DNA from: Phyto melanocephala
Lineage: Eukaryota; Arthropoda; Insecta; Diptera; Rhinophoridae
Reading direction: 5' to 3'
DNA: 64,000 bases
Assembly (NCBI GenBank): GCA_941918925.1
Contig: OW799236.1
Location: forward strand, 71,266,465 to 71,330,464
This document shows, piece after piece, positions 49,232 through 62,369 of this stretch; the stretch's first letter is position 1; each line of letters opens with the position of its first letter. The notes beneath the pieces were generated by a model. That model made no database searches and was not told where the DNA came from. It saw nothing but the letters and a program-made list of their open reading frames with translations. Both the position numbers and the translations under genes were made by a program.

Positions 49232-52200
49232 TTGTCTATATATTTTACATTTGAAATAATAACTTGTTATAACTTATAATTAAACTATATGTTAAAAGCG
49301 GTGTAAATACTTTTGTACTCTTGAGTTTAAATCCAATTTGTATATATATGTATATGTTCCTATCTCTGCATGTCATATTCTTTATATTTGGAACGAGTTA
49401 TAAATAACGAGTCTTTAGGTAAAAAGCGACAAGCTTATGAAGTTTATTCCAGACGTTTCAACCAAAGTTGCTTGAAACAAATCCCTTGTTGTTCATATTT
49501 AATAAGTAGAAGATCAGCTATCCCCTCCTGTTGTCTTAATACCGACCCCCTTTCCCTGCAACTCTATATATTCGAAAATTAATATCCTCTTTATTTAATA
49601 CAGGTTGGAATTAATTTAATAGTCTTTATTTTAAAGGAATATCAATTTATAAAAATCAACTCAAAAATTTAAAAATATTTTTCTAAGAAACAGATATAAA
49701 CAATTTTTTCTTTCTGCCAGAGATGTTTAGTTGTACTACAGGCTTTTTCCGGTACGGTTTAATATAAAATTTTCTAATTTTTTCTTTTGTGCCCTACAAA
49801 TTGCGAGATTAAAAATATTATTGAATACTATAAATTAACATAAAACTTGTGAATAATTTCTGCTTTGTGTTAATGTGAAGTAAAAGATTTAATTTTCAAA
49901 ACTTTTTGTTAAAACTCATACTATTTTCATTTGTATTATTACAACAAAAAGATTGAATTTCACCCATCTTACCATTTTACCCATTTTACTAAAAATTAAA
50001 GAAACAAATTAATTATTTTAGGAGCTACAAATTAATATTTTCTCCATATGATTTTTATGTAAATGATTAAACATTTAAAGTGGTGAAGCCCTAAGATAAT
50101 GGAATGAAAATAAAGTCAAACAATGATTTTTGCCGGCACGCTTTTTTATCAATAAACAATAATTTTATATGGAACAATTTTTCAGTTGTTTTAATATTTT
50201 TTAACATCAATAAAAAGTACAAAGAAAATGTGAAAAACTTTTCAAAACACTATTTTACAAGACGAGAATTGGCCGATGGTACCTTCTTCATTAAAGATTC
50301 TTATCAGAGTTGTCAAATAGTGGTAATTACACGAATTGAGCTTAATTTTAGGTTTTGCGGCAAGAGCGTGTATGTGCTTTAATGTATAAATCAGGGGCCG
50401 TGACGTGAAAACAAATGTTATTTAAATTTCGTAATTATAGGCAACTGAAGCCAGTTTTGTTAGTTGCGTTTGCACAAGATGGGCCAAAAACCCACGGTGG
50501 CTTTTTAAATGTTTTCTATTTTTTTTTTTTAATTAAAATTTATTTATTATATTAATTTATTTATACATAAAATAAAAATATTATGACTTTTTGTCAACCC
50601 TGTATTATTATAATATTACTATCAGCAATGCCATTTTAGTCCGATCGGACACAAATTGGTAGATTTTTTCAATCTAAGCTCTTATTTTTTATACTTCTTG
50701 ATAGAATATTATAATTTTTAAGTTTAAAGCACAAATTTTTAATGCAAATAAAAATGTTGCTTGTACTTTCTTTAAATATTAATTTTAATTCAAATAAATA
50801 TATTTTTTGGTAGCATTTAAACAATTTTAAAATATTATATACAAATTATTCGTAAAAGCCCTTTTCCAACAAATTAATTTTCATTTTAATAAATTTTATA
50901 ATTAAGACACAATTTTATTATTTTTATTTATTTAAAAATAATTCTTTTGCTATTTGAAACATTGAATTTATACATAGAAAATTTTAGAAAATTATAGATT
51001 TTGATCAGATTTTTAGAAAAAATTTGGTAGGAAAATTATTACTTTATACATTTACAACTATTAGTAGCATACTTTTAGGATATACTAAATAATATTTTCT
51101 TATTGATTTTTACTTAAAAAGAAAAAAAGAAAATGCTTCCTCCTAAAGTAATCAATTTTCTGTGATACAAAAACAAAAATACGAAATAACGGTATAAGAG
51201 GAAAGAGAAACAAATATTTTACTTTTACGTTTTTTCTCTATAGCTTTAACGCGTATAGATATTTTGTGTAAAGATGTCCAATCATTTTTACCAGACGTGA
51301 ATCAAAAGTTCTATGATTATCTAAACAAACCTTTCATTTCTGGGTTTCACTGAACAAGAATTAACTCCCAAATATAATTTAAGACCAGGGGTTGAACTCA
51401 TGATTAAATTATTCAATTTAGGTGAGGCATGCATGGTTTTAACATTAACGTGTCATTGGAGATCATGTTTATATGAATATTTATATATAAGGACGCATGC
51501 AGATTGAATGAAAGGAAACCAATGTTTAAAGAGTTTACATGAATTGTTTAAGATATTTTGCATGAATTTGCAAGTACTTTGAAGCACATCATCAGCTATT
51601 TTGAATTAAGCAAGCCGTAATAAATGCATTCTCTCGCACTATTGATTTTGATGGCATGAAAAATATTAATTGTTTTTGTGTGTACTGTCCAGGAAATCAG
51701 AACTTGAGACAGTATTGGTGAAAGTTTTTAAAAATCAGTATGCCTAAAACATCTTGACTATAGATAAAGTGTTAATACATTCTCATTTGGATTTTTTTTT
51801 TAGAAAAACTATGAGACTTTAAGCAATGACTATAACAACAACATAAGAGCAAGAAGCAGAAAACTTGAAGGCAGCAAAAAACTACGTCGCAATTTTGCTA
51901 ATGAAAAAAGAGCGATGCAAATTTTTTTTTTTTTTTTTTTTTTTTGTAAGCTTAACATTTAAAAAACAATTTCAAATAATTATAAATTTATAAAAAAAAA
52001 ACAAAGATTTGAAATACAATACAAATAAAATTTTTCTAAAGACCTTATTCAATGGAAGTAGTTCAGGTGGGGATTTACCACATCATAATATAAAAATTGA
52101 TATTTGTCATAGACTAGACTAAAATGATAATTTTAAAACAATAATTTTTTATTAGTTCTCTCATTTAGTTTGGATGATAACAAGAGACTTTAAAATTTCA

Positions 52201-52870
52201 AAAATGTTCCTCAGATGAGACAACTACCTTTTCGCTAATGCACGTTCTCATACATCAGAGATAGTTAAGGCGATATTAAGCAAAAACAGAATGAATTTAC
52301 AATTCGTTAAGTGGTTTTTGTAAATTTTTTAAAATTCCCTTCATTTCCCTCGCCTTGTGTTAATATTAGCCACACTAGCAAATCATTTGTTTGACTGCTT
52401 ACGTATTTATTAAAGCGCAATGCACAAGCTCATTCATATATTTGTATTCACGATAGGTCATATTTTGATATACTTATATACCCATAAAAGCTTAAAAAAA
52501 CGACTATTGGTTATGAAGACAGAAAAATTAATTAAAATAATTTTTTTTTTCGATATTCCTCTAACTTAAAAGCGCAGAGTTTTGAAAAAATTTACTGCAA
52601 GAATAATATAATAATACTAACAATTATATAATTTTAAAGCAGATTCTGTTTAAAATAAAAAAGTTAAAATTTTAAAATTTCGCTAAAACTTCGTAAAAGT
52701 CTTTCGAAAAATTTGGTTCACGTCAACCTACCTTCAAACTTTTGCTTTAGCCTTATCATTTATAGTGTTTTCATATTTTTTAAATGTCTTTGCGTATAGC
52801 TGCATTTGACTGATAATTTTTTTTTTCCATTTTTACAGAAATTATTTTGTAAATTCTAGAGATATATATT
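49232..52870. other. AT-rich DNA, no gene seen
   Basis: About 3.6 kb without a recognised element. The frames at 49370 and 50104 have no conserved motif. A poly-T run of about 27 bases lies at 51919-51945. Confidence 0.45.
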
Positions 52871-52879
52871 TATTGTTCT

Positions 52880-53480
52880 GGAAATCTTTGCTGTAATATA
52901 TGGATTGTTTCATGATCAGTGGGGAAGGTAGCGCTGTTTTGCTAAAATCATATGTCGTCCAGATCCGTGCCGTTTAGTTAAACACACAAGTTCTTAATTA
53001 ACGTGTTACTGCAATGAATGTTGTTCACAATAACTGCACCTCATCTTCAAAAATTATAGCCAAATCACGCCGTCTGACCAAAATCCGTACCAGTTAGTTA
53101 TTCGTTGCATTTGTTGCTCATTATTTGCATGAGGATTTTCTGTGTTCCGAATTCGATTCAATGTTATGTACTTACGAACATACATATTGATTTAGATGAA
53201 TATGCGCTTTCTAGCAATATTTTACATTGACTTCAGTTTGATCCTTTACCCGTTGAAAGATTTGCAGACACTCTCCATCACTTCTAGGTAAGCTGAATTT
53301 TGTACGCATGAACTTTTGAAATTAAAAACTGTTGAGAACGATGCCGAATTGATTTTTTCGGATTTTCGGCGACCGGTACATTAAAGCACAGGAGACTTAC
53401 TGGTTGGCACATTCTCGACTAAAAATACATCAAAGTTTGCAAGCGTTCTCAGCATAACTTTTCAAATAAGTTGGCACAAT
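52880..53480 (-). pseudogene. Mariner transposase relic, third subfamily
   Basis: Minus-strand fragments in order, with frameshifts: RHRSQQFLISKVHAYKIQLT (end of the helix-turn-helix domain), FQRVKDQTEVNVKYC, AHIHLNQYVCS (worn first catalytic block D-E-A-H-F-x-L), TENPHANNEQQMQRITNWYG then FWSDGVIW, and finally QNSATFPTDHETIHILQQRF (second catalytic block, normally QQDGATCHTA; the Asp has become Ser). The third catalytic block is not found. Related to, but distinct from, the 4758/22640 family. Terminal repeats not identified. Confidence 0.7.
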
Positions 53481-54734
53481 GATAATGCGTTATTATTTCG
53501 TAAAAATCGAAATAAACATATGTTACAGCAGTAATATCTCAGAGTTGCAACCTGCACAAAAAATTAAAATTTAAAATAAATTTTTCTTTCTGAGACAACT
53601 TGTATTATTTTTAAAACATAAGAAATCTCTGTATTCTGGTCATGAAAAACATCATCTTCAGTTGATTAATTACAGTTTCGACTTTTTTAACTAACAACAG
53701 AAAGGAGTTTCCGACGATAGGAAACATCATTTGTTATCGTTTCACACAAGACTGCGTATTTGAACGTTACTTAAACTAAATACATTCCAATCACAGTCAA
53801 ATTTTTATTCTGGTCAAGATAACCTCGGCAGTAGAGTTTCGTCTACTGAAAATTTTTTAAGTTACTTTTATTTTTATCTTTAAGTATAGAGATTGGTTTA
53901 AGAATTCTAAAATTACGATCGCACTCGTAAGTCCAAATTATCTACCAAATGTTAAGTTGTAACGATTAATATTTGTTTTGTTCTCAAAGGGGAAATAGTT
54001 TTATTTTTCAATAGTCAACGTAAGAGTTTTGAAACATAGTTTATTTGCAATATACATTACAAATGGCGCGCAGAAATTATTACAACTATTTCGCCCGAAC
54101 CTAGTAGAAAAAGGCTTGAAAATTTTATAAATTTAGCACGTTAAAATCTCTATAGTCTACACATCTTTTTTGAAAGACGAGATTTTTTTACAGAACAGTG
54201 TTAATTAAAATTATAATACTTAATTCTATCCCTCAATACTAAAAGTTAAACATTATCCGTCTCAATGTTATAATTGACTGCCGTATTCCATCAGGAACAT
54301 ATGCTATTCACAACGAATTTCCAATTATTTCGATCTGAAACTAAGTATCTGAGTTCATTAAAAGATTTGCCGGTTTCATTCAAGATAGTCCTTCGCCGAG
54401 TGTTTCGAGGTCATCCTCTTCTTCGGAAGACTGGTGGATTCCACTCTAGTGCTGCGTGACAGATTTCGTCTCAATAGAATAGCATAAGATACGGCACTTG
54501 AAAAAAAAATTTTTTAATTTTATATCTGTTATATCTGTCAAAAAAATTACACTACCTCCCTCTTCTGTATATTTACCAAGTGAAATTAAAATGTTCGGTA
54601 TTGTCATTGCAGTCATGGTTGTTGAATTAATTTCATAAGGGTTACTATTATGATTAAAATAACAGGTAGTTAGTTTTGGAATTCACTGACTTAGTACACT
54701 GATTACATAAGCAATGAAATCAGATCATATAAAT
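53481..54734. other. AT-rich DNA, no feature seen
   Basis: No supported gene or repeat. The 61-codon frame at 54274 has no recognisable motif. Confidence 0.45.
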
Positions 54735-54738
54735 ATAT

Positions 54739-55245
54739 TGTTACGTTTATACCTTTTATAAATGTTGGCTTATTTCCTTTAAATAAATTGTGAGTTCTTT
54801 TATTGCAATCAAAACCAGTTGAAATTAGTTATAAATTTAAGAGCACTTTATTTATTTAAATGCACTCAGATATTGTTTTTATTGTTATTGTTATACACCT
54901 TTATTGTCAAAGTCACTTTGACACGCACTTTACAAACTCTACTTTAGTACTGATCATGTTAGCTGTGTTGTTCGGCTATTTATAGTAACATAGTGCTGTT
55001 CGGACCAATTCGACAAAGTTTTTGTATGTACACACTAATTCATTCGTTACATTTAAATTAAGACGTAATGTTAATGTTAAGTAATATGCAGGAATAATAT
55101 AAGTGCCTAAGAGTATGCTGCACATAATAACAACTTAACATCATGTTCGAACAACCAGCGAATTAAACTAATACAGTAACTTAAACTACTACAACTAAAA
55201 TAAATTATAATGTAAATTAAGCTATTTAAAAATAAATCTGTAACA
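54739..55245 (-). mobile_element. Solo LTR (507 bp) with 4-bp duplication
   Basis: Starts TGTTACG and ends CTGTAACA, an inverted TGTTAC/GTAACA terminus. ATAT lies on both sides (54735-54738 and 55246-55249), a 4-bp target duplication as in gypsy-type elements. On the minus strand there is a TATA-like box CTATAAATAG (54985-54976), then AATAAA (54905-54900) about 75 bases downstream, as expected for U3-R-U5. No primer-binding site or internal region follows, so it arose by LTR-LTR recombination. Confidence 0.75.
54976..54985 (-). promoter_or_regulatory. TATA-like box of the solo LTR
   Basis: CTATAAATAG on the minus strand, in the expected U3 position relative to the AATAAA signal. This orients the LTR. 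Confidence 0.5.
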
Positions 55246-55249
55246 ATAT

Positions 55250-55732
55250 ATACATATAAATATGTATTCCTTTTACTCCTGCAAGGAGCACAGGGCCGCG
55301 CTTTATTGTCATGATTCTCACATATTGTCTCTCATTCGATATTCGTCTCTATAATTTTGTTACGTGCGCTACTCATTCCTTTTAAAAAGTAAAACGCACG
55401 TAATCTGATGTAACTGTTAAATGTTTTGAGAGTAATTTTTCTTCTACTGTGCAGTCCTTTCGTAGCTATTTATGATTTTTAACAAGTGTTTTTGTATTTA
55501 TATTTCTATAAAATTTTTGAGTTTTGCTTTTGTTTTTAAACGTTCATAGAATCAAAACAAAACACACAGAAAAATAAAAGTTTTAACAGAACTTGTGTAT
55601 AAATTTCATTAAAGTCTTCAAGTGTGTCCGTCCGTCTATCTGACTGTTTGTATTTATAAAACGATAAAAAAGCAAAAAAAAACGTTTAATTTCATATTTA
55701 TACAGAATTTTATATTTAATAATTTTGCATCT
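55250..55732. other. No feature seen
   Basis: Includes a short GC-richer patch (GGAGCACAGGGCCGCGCTTT at 55285) of unknown origin. Confidence 0.4.
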
Positions 55733-56197
55733 TTTTATAGCCTTTACCTCAGGTAACAAGAGTATAACCGCTTTGTCATTTCGCTTGTAATTTCTATAAT
55801 ATTAATTATCAATTATATTAAAAATTAATTTTTTTAAACCTTATAAATAGGGAAACCAATTAGCCTATGTCCGTCTGTCCGTGTTTTTGTTATGGGAATT
55901 AAATCAAAAGGATTAGCTGGTAAAATACTGAAAAAAATTACAGATCTTAAATCCATCTTAGCGTCCAAAACAAAGTGACGAATTTTTAAATTTGAAATGA
56001 AAGCGCTTGACTAGTAAAATACAGTGAACTATGATAGATAACATCATAAACTAAAACAAAATCAATTATCTGAGGTCTTAAACAGTAAGTGCATTAAATC
56101 TAAAATCAAGGCTTTATTACAATAACATACCTATAAACATGATGATGAAGGGCTCATAAGATTCGGCATGATCGAATATAACACTCTTACTTGTTAT
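55733..56197 (-). mobile_element. mini-me-like element, worn, both ends
   Basis: Tail TTTTTATAGCCTTTACCTC at the left. Short GTCY tract GTCCGTCTGTCCGTG near 55870. The core is deleted or changed. It ends ATTCGGCATGATCGAATATA and ACTCTTACTTGTT. The middle shares CTAGTAAAATACAGT with other long copies. Confidence 0.65.
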
Positions 56198-56541
56198 TTA
56201 TCTCTCTAACCAGATACAAGTAATTACGAATTGCAAAAAAAATAAATTAAACGGAAAATACAGAAACCTAAATATATTTTCTTTTAAATTTTATGAGAAT
56301 ATTTAAATATGTACGTATGTATTTGTTTGTTTTTTTTTTTTTTGGTTTAGAAGAGACTTAGCAATATCGCAATTTTAGATTTTTGTTTGCTTTTTGGTGA
56401 TCTTAGGTACTTTTGTTTGTCCATGAATTTCTTTTATCTGTTTTTAATTTGTAAATATTGTGATTTATTTGTGTATATATTTATGTTTGTAATAAAATAC
56501 GGAAATAAATTATTGTTCTTGGGAAATATAATATGCATAAC

Positions 56542-58013
56542 TAGGGTGATCGATTATTCGACTTTTTTAAGAAACCGGTTTTCAAATAGTTTGAAATTTA
56601 AAATTTAAAAAAAACCGGTTGCTATTTTGAAAATTGAGAAAAAAAACCTGTTAACCGGTTCGAATATAAAAAATCTATATATATAAAGAAAAAATTAAAA
56701 AATATTGTAAAAAAAGATTTTAATTAAATCTATATATATATAAAAGTGAAACTCTGTGTGTGTGGGAGTGTTTATGGGTGGAAAAAAGTGGGCGGGGTTA
56801 CGCCCATAAAAAATTAGTTATCATTTTAAGCTACTTGCACAAGACCGATATTTCTGAAACTTTGCACACATATCGAGCTCTCACGACTTAATAATTTCGT
56901 GATTAGAAAAGTGGGCGGGGCCACGCCCATAAAAAATGTTTAATTTTGAGGTACTTGCACTGGACGGATTTTTCTGAAACTTTGCACACATATTAAGCTG
57001 TCATGACTTTACAATTTCGTGATTAGAAGAGTGGGCAGTGCCACGCCCATAAAAAAAAGTTATCATTTTGAGGTACTTGCACTGGACCGATTTTTCTGAA
57101 ACTTTGCACACATATTGAGCTGTTATGACTTTACAATTTTGTTATTAGAAAAGTGGGCAGGGCCACGCCCATAAAAAAAATTATAATTTTTTGGTTTTTG
57201 CACTTGATATTCAATAAAAATTCAGAATGCATTTTGATTCATTAAGGTGCGTAGCAACGCACGCCGGGTTTGGCTAGTTTATATATAAATATGAAATTTT
57301 TACAGTTTATATGCGTTTGGCTGCACAATTACGCAATCACTGACATGAATGTAGTTGGTTTTAATTAGTTGAATTTAGGGACAGAAGTTACTCTTTACAA
57401 GTAAAATAAATAAATACAATAAATTAATACATAAATGAATAAAACTTTTTATTAGGCTGTTATACATTTTTGTATCTCCTTCTGTACATTTTTTAAATGT
57501 TAAATAGATGTCTGTAATTTGAAATATATTTTAAGTTTCTTCTTATACCCCTGACAGACATACAAATATAGGTATAAACTAGTTTGTTCGATGGTTTAAT
57601 TGAAATTTGAGTTGACAGACACTCAATGCCATTAATTAAAATTAGGATCTGGAAGGAGACATAATTGGGTTATCTTTATTGTAACTACACGTTTTACCTA
57701 AAAGAGATCAAACAGCTAAGTTTATGCTTCAATTACTTTTAACTTTTAACGTTAGGTTTATATCCTATAAAAAAATAATATTTAAGCTCAATTATTTTTC
57801 TTATTCTACATTTGTTTTTAAACAACAAATAAATTTCTTACAATATTATTGAAGAATATTTATTTTCTGATTTTTGGAAGCTTTTCGCGTACTAAATATT
57901 CTATGGTACAATTGGTTACAAAGATATATGAAAATTAACTTAGAAAAAACCTCCAGCTGAAAGAGGAAAAAAACCGGGTTTTCCACCGGTTGTAAAACCG
58001 AATCGATCACCCC
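56542..58013. mobile_element. hAT-like element with nested Helitron
   Basis: Left TAGGGTGATCGATTATTCG, right end inverse TGGGGTGATCGATTCGG. ATGCATAAC occurs at 56533-56541 and again at 58014-58022, giving an 8-bp (or 9-bp) duplication. Subterminal AACCGGTT-type motifs (AAACCGGTTTTC, AACCGGTTCG, CCACCGGTTG) repeat near both ends, as binding sites often do in hAT elements. No transposase is readable. A 549-bp Helitron is nested inside; without it the element is about 920 bp. Confidence 0.72.
56729..57277 (+). mobile_element. Non-autonomous Helitron, copy D (549 bp)
   Basis: Starts TCTATATATATATAAAAGTG after A, ends GCAACGCACGCCGGGTTTGG then CTAG before T. Four tandem units. The stretch between the GT run and GGGAGTGTTTATGGGTGG is deleted relative to copies B, C and E. 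Confidence 0.88.
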
Positions 58014-58249
58014 ATGCATAACGCTGGGTCATAGCAACTTTCATTGCTAAGCATAGGCAGAATAATGGCATAATTGCTAAATTATGTCTATTATCATTGG
58101 GTGAAGAACACGACACAAGTAATTTATTTATAAAATTTCATATTTTTGTTTCAACTTTTATGTTTTTTGTTAATATCTCACTCTAAGTTATTATTATCAG
58201 ATAAAATTATTTTAAATCTCCTTTGTTTCTGCAAGGAAAAACAAAAAAT

Positions 58250-58440
58250 TCAAAGAAAATGGAACGATTTTGACAACTCATTGCGACAATAATGATTCAA
58301 GCAATCAGCAAAGCAATGATTGCGCAATAAATTGCTATGGCGATTTGAGGTCTTCATGTCGCAATTTCTTTGCACGCAATAAAATTTGACAATTGCGGCA
58401 ATAAATATTGCTACGTGGTGACCACACGTGAATTTTTTAA
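58250..58440. repeat. ATTGC/GCAAT-rich repeat, copy 1
   Basis: Dense ATTGC and GCAAT words, including GATTGCGCAATAAATTGC (58319), GGCAATAAATATTGC and GTGACCACACGTG. GATTGCRCAATAAATTG recurs at 63394. It resembles a worn transposon with subterminal repeats; no boundaries are certain. Confidence 0.45.
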
Positions 58441-60380
58441 ACACTATGAAATAACAATTAGGAAATTATCTATCTAATTGACTAGAAAACGTTTCTATTA
58501 ATTACGAGTATCTATTAAGAGAAAGTTTGATTAACGCATTATTTTTTAATTTGTTATTATAAGAAAATAAAAACAACAACACAAATTAATAATATCGTAA
58601 TATGTTTGTAAATTTTTTACAAATTTTTTAAATCACTTATTTCAATTTTTCTTTTCAAACAATTATAATTAATCAAATATTATTAAAAACATATGTACAT
58701 ACACGTGCTAAGAATATTTTTTAAAATTATACATAATTATGCATGTATTTGGATGAATTAAATATTTTCTGCGAAATTTTATTCGTAACACTTTGATCCA
58801 TTGTAAACGAATTATAAAAAAGAATTGTTAAATTTCACTGAATTTTATTCAAACAAACAAAGAGTAACGTACTCTTTGCGCTATTATTTATTAAGAAATT
58901 CATTAACAAATGTCAGAAATAATAAATAAATACTTTTGTATAAATTAATTTAAATACTTCTCATTTCTTAAATTGTATAAATTGGAAATTGGGAAATATT
59001 TCCGCAAATATAATTTTTTTTTAAGAAAGTTTTGGTTGTGTTTGAAAAGAAATCGCATGCTTGTGATAAATTTAAAGAAAATATTCTTAATTACTATTGG
59101 TAAAACTTTATTTTATTTATACACCCGTTGCTCTAACAAATTTAGTTTTGTTACGGAGTTCTCGGGTGGGGGGAAAAAGTATATAATTTTTTTACTTTAC
59201 AGTATAAAACTTACGCATACTGACAATTGTTTATTGTGCATTCAATCAAGATATCCTTAAACGGTTTAGTAATATATGTACATGATATACGACCAAAAAA
59301 GGTTCTAAATAGAGCAATAAAAAAAAAATTATTAAATGGCACATAACCGATTTGCTCAGAGCAGCGACGTTTTCAAACTCCAGCTGTAGAAAGTTAATTT
59401 TTATTTTTAAATTGAAGAAATATTTTTAGTTATTAAAATAGATATTCCATAAATTATATATAAAAAACTATTTAAATTGGCAATAAACATTCGCAGAAGC
59501 TCTATGCAAGCTTACACGCATTTTTACTCGTAATTTTAATTAGTGCAATAAATTAAGCCAAGGGACGGAACATGCGTAGTGAATTTGCTGATTGGTTGTT
59601 GTTATAAAATTAAATTAAAATTTTTCAGGTAGAGTATTTTTCAACTTAAATTTTCACATTAATTAAATGTTATTTGTTCAAATACTTCTTCACAATCTTA
59701 TATCGTATGTTGTGTGGTGGCAAATACAAATTTGGACACCCTTTACCTTTATATAATTTAATTTTCTTCACTTCATTTCTATAGAATTTTTTGTTGAAGA
59801 GTTGTTTTATATTGTTGCATTTATCGCACATTTACCACCACCTTATAGTCAATTCGCATTAGTCATACATATTTCGGACAAAAAGAATATTTCTCTCTGT
59901 AAGGTGAAATCAAGATTAGACGGATACAATTAAACCAAAGTACAAAAAAACAGTACAAAGAATAAAAATCAGTACATTTGCATACTGTTGTGGTTGTTAT
60001 GCATTAAGCAGTACATTTGAAGGAAAACAATACATGTACTGCTAAAATTAGTATGACTGGCACCCCTAGATCCAAGGCTGCTCTCTATTGATTTGGCTTG
60101 TAATTGGGCAATGATTTCATCTACCCCAATATAAATGTCCTCTTGTAATTAAACTTTAACCATCTTAAAAGAGTCTTCAATATTAATACTTAAATTAAAT
60201 TCAACAGAAACGAGTTTTATATATGTATATACATATTTTTTTGTATGTATATATATTTGCTGTTTAAAATGTTTCAAAACTTCGGTGACAAATGTCTAAT
60301 AATGATGTCACAATAAAAATTCAAAAATTCATTATTCACACAGCTCATGTCACAATTTAATTATTAAAGAAAAGGAAACG
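58441..60380. other. AT-rich DNA, no gene seen
   Basis: A palindrome CAAAGAGTAACGTACTCTTTG spans about 58859-58879. CAGTACA words repeat at 59940-60050, and GTATGACTGGCACCCC near 60050 could be a hAT-type end, but I could not define an element. Confidence 0.4.
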
Positions 60381-60389
60381 CTTGGTAAC

Positions 60390-60590
60390 CGCATAGATTC
60401 ACGTTTCGGATCTGTGAATCGGCTTCCAAGATTATGCGATTTAACACCGCTAGACTTTTTTCTATGCGGATATGTGAGACGCTGGTCTACACTGATAATC
60501 CAGAAACGATTGACCACTTGAAGGACAACATTCGCAGTATTATTGCCGATATACGGCTACAAATGATAAAAAATTAGACTTCTAGATTAA
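60390..60590 (+). pseudogene. Mariner transposase C-terminal relic
   Basis: Reads RLPRLCDLTPLDFFLCGYV (third catalytic Asp block, normally P-P-R-S-C-D-L-T-P-L-D), then after a frameshift LVYTDNPETIDHLKDNIR and SIIADIRLQM to a stop. Nothing of the first two catalytic blocks is seen just upstream. A possible transposase start (MERYGHFLRMVNQDW) at about 60718 belongs to some other remnant. Confidence 0.65.
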
Positions 60591-61095
60591 GTTAATTCAA
60601 TCTCAATTTTAAAAATTCATCTTGTGATATGATTTTGAAGTGACGTTTCGGCCATTTGTATTATGTCATGATCTGCCATTTGTTTTTCATTGTATTCAGT
60701 AGTGTTTACAATTTCATAATGGAGAGATATGGGCATTTCCTCCGAATGGTCAACCAGGATTGAAAAATAAAATTTTGATTATCAACGTGTTTTACTTTTT
60801 ATAATTATAAAAAGAAGTCTATGTTTTTGTAATAGAATGGTGTCATAACTTATCTTAGTTTTTATACTTGAGGAAATTGGGCTGGAAACTGGACAATTTT
60901 ATATTTTGTTATTAAGCTACTTCTAAAGACATTTTTATTTTTAATTATCTTACATGCAAAAAATGTATTATTATGTTTGCAATCTTTCTTCAAAATTTCT
61001 TTATTACAATCAATTAAGAAGAGAAAAGTGTAAGGAGAACAAAAAAAGTTCGATTAACGGGTAATTTTTTACTTTATTTCTTATATATGTTTTGA

Positions 61096-61659
61096 GCGTA
61101 CGTTCGTGACCGAAAAAATCATTTTATTGTAATTGCCTTGCATTAAACGTCAACAGGTGCCATACACAACACATTTTAATTAAGTTCGGTGTCACTTATT
61201 TGTAAATAAAAACAAAAAATTCTAAGTTACATTTTAAAAAAGTTTTTTTTTATATGCAAAATATCGTACGTTCGCGACCGCAACGAAAAATTTTTATACC
61301 CGCCACCAAAAAAATGTTTTGTAACACATCTAAGTATCCATTTTAGACCCAATAAATTATACATATATATTCTGAATTATTACGTTCTTAATATAAATTA
61401 ATAACTTTTGAATATTCCGTTAAAGTTCGCAGATTTTTACATTTCACTACTGTCAGCCACAGTTGACTTCTATTTTGCGTACGTTCGTGACCACATGTTT
61501 ATAACTAACATTATGAAAACTTAAACTCGATGAAATCCATCTTTTGCACTTAACATAGTGCTGGCAAAACGCTATAGAATAGCAATAAAAAAAGCTAGGA
61601 AAAGTTTTGTTTTCTATATTTTTTGTACATCACAAGCGTACGTACGTACGTTTGTGACC
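61096..61659 (+). repeat. Four copies of CGTACGTTCGTGACC
   Basis: GCGTACGTTCGTGACC at 61096-61111 and 61477-61492, CGTACGTTCGCGACC at 61265-61279, and an expanded form GCGTACGTACGTACGTTTGT at 61636. Spacing is about 170, 210 and 160 bases. The sequence between is not obviously repeated. A mini-me-like end (TTTTTATACCCGCCACC) lies at about 61293. Function unknown. Confidence 0.6.
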
Positions 61660-61719
61660 CCAGGAAATGCCCATATACACAAGAACAAGCTTTACAAATT
61701 ATTCAGTTTTATTATCAAA

Positions 61720-62160
61720 AAAATCGTTCTCCAATTGGAACTTTTCGTTGATCTTGACAATAATTGGTTCCAACAAGACGGAGCTTCATGCCACACAGCA
61801 AATGCCACAATTGAATCATTGTGAGAAAAGTTTGGGAATTCGATTATTTTAAGAAATTGTAATATTAAATGGCCTCCAAGAAAATGTGATTTAACACCAT
61901 TAGACTATTTCTTGTAGGGTTTTTTGAAGCCATTGGTCTTTTGAAATAAAGCAGACTCTGTTCAAGTTAAAAAGTCAATATTGAATGTGCCATTCATGGC
62001 ATACGTTTTGATTTAGTGGGAAAAGTTCTCAAAAATTGGGTTCGTCGAATTCGTTCCTGCAGAAGAAGTCGTGAAAGCTATTTGAATGACATTTTATTTA
62101 GAACTTAATTGTATCGATTGTACTTTACATGAAATAAAAAACGTTTGAATTTCCTAAACA
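61720..62160 (+). pseudogene. Mariner transposase catalytic C-terminal relic
   Basis: DLDNNWFQQDGASCHTANAT carries the second catalytic Asp. After a stop and a frameshift, IKWPPRKCDLTPLDYFL carries the third, followed by a TAG where Trp is usual, then GFLKPLVF and worn C-terminal residues (FVEFVPAEEVVKAI) to about 62080. The 88-codon frame from 61558 joins unrelated upstream sequence to this block. The first catalytic Asp block is absent. Confidence 0.72.
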
Positions 62161-62369
62161 TTAAGTGTGTTATTGCAAAACCTTCTATTAGAAAAATTTT
62201 AATCAATTTTAAGGTCACCCTGTTTACTAATATATCAATTGATCATCTCGTGTCGATAAGAATGTTATGTCACAGTATTATCATATTTTGTAAATAATGA
62301 TAGCAAAGACAGGAACCATTTGTTACTGTTTTAAAGATACTTATCAACACTACAAACTAATGTATGAAG

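Noticed and set aside
53650..53700. CTGAAGATG and GAAA words on the minus strand suggesting a third hammerhead
   Set aside because: The boxes are in permuted order and no stems could be drawn.
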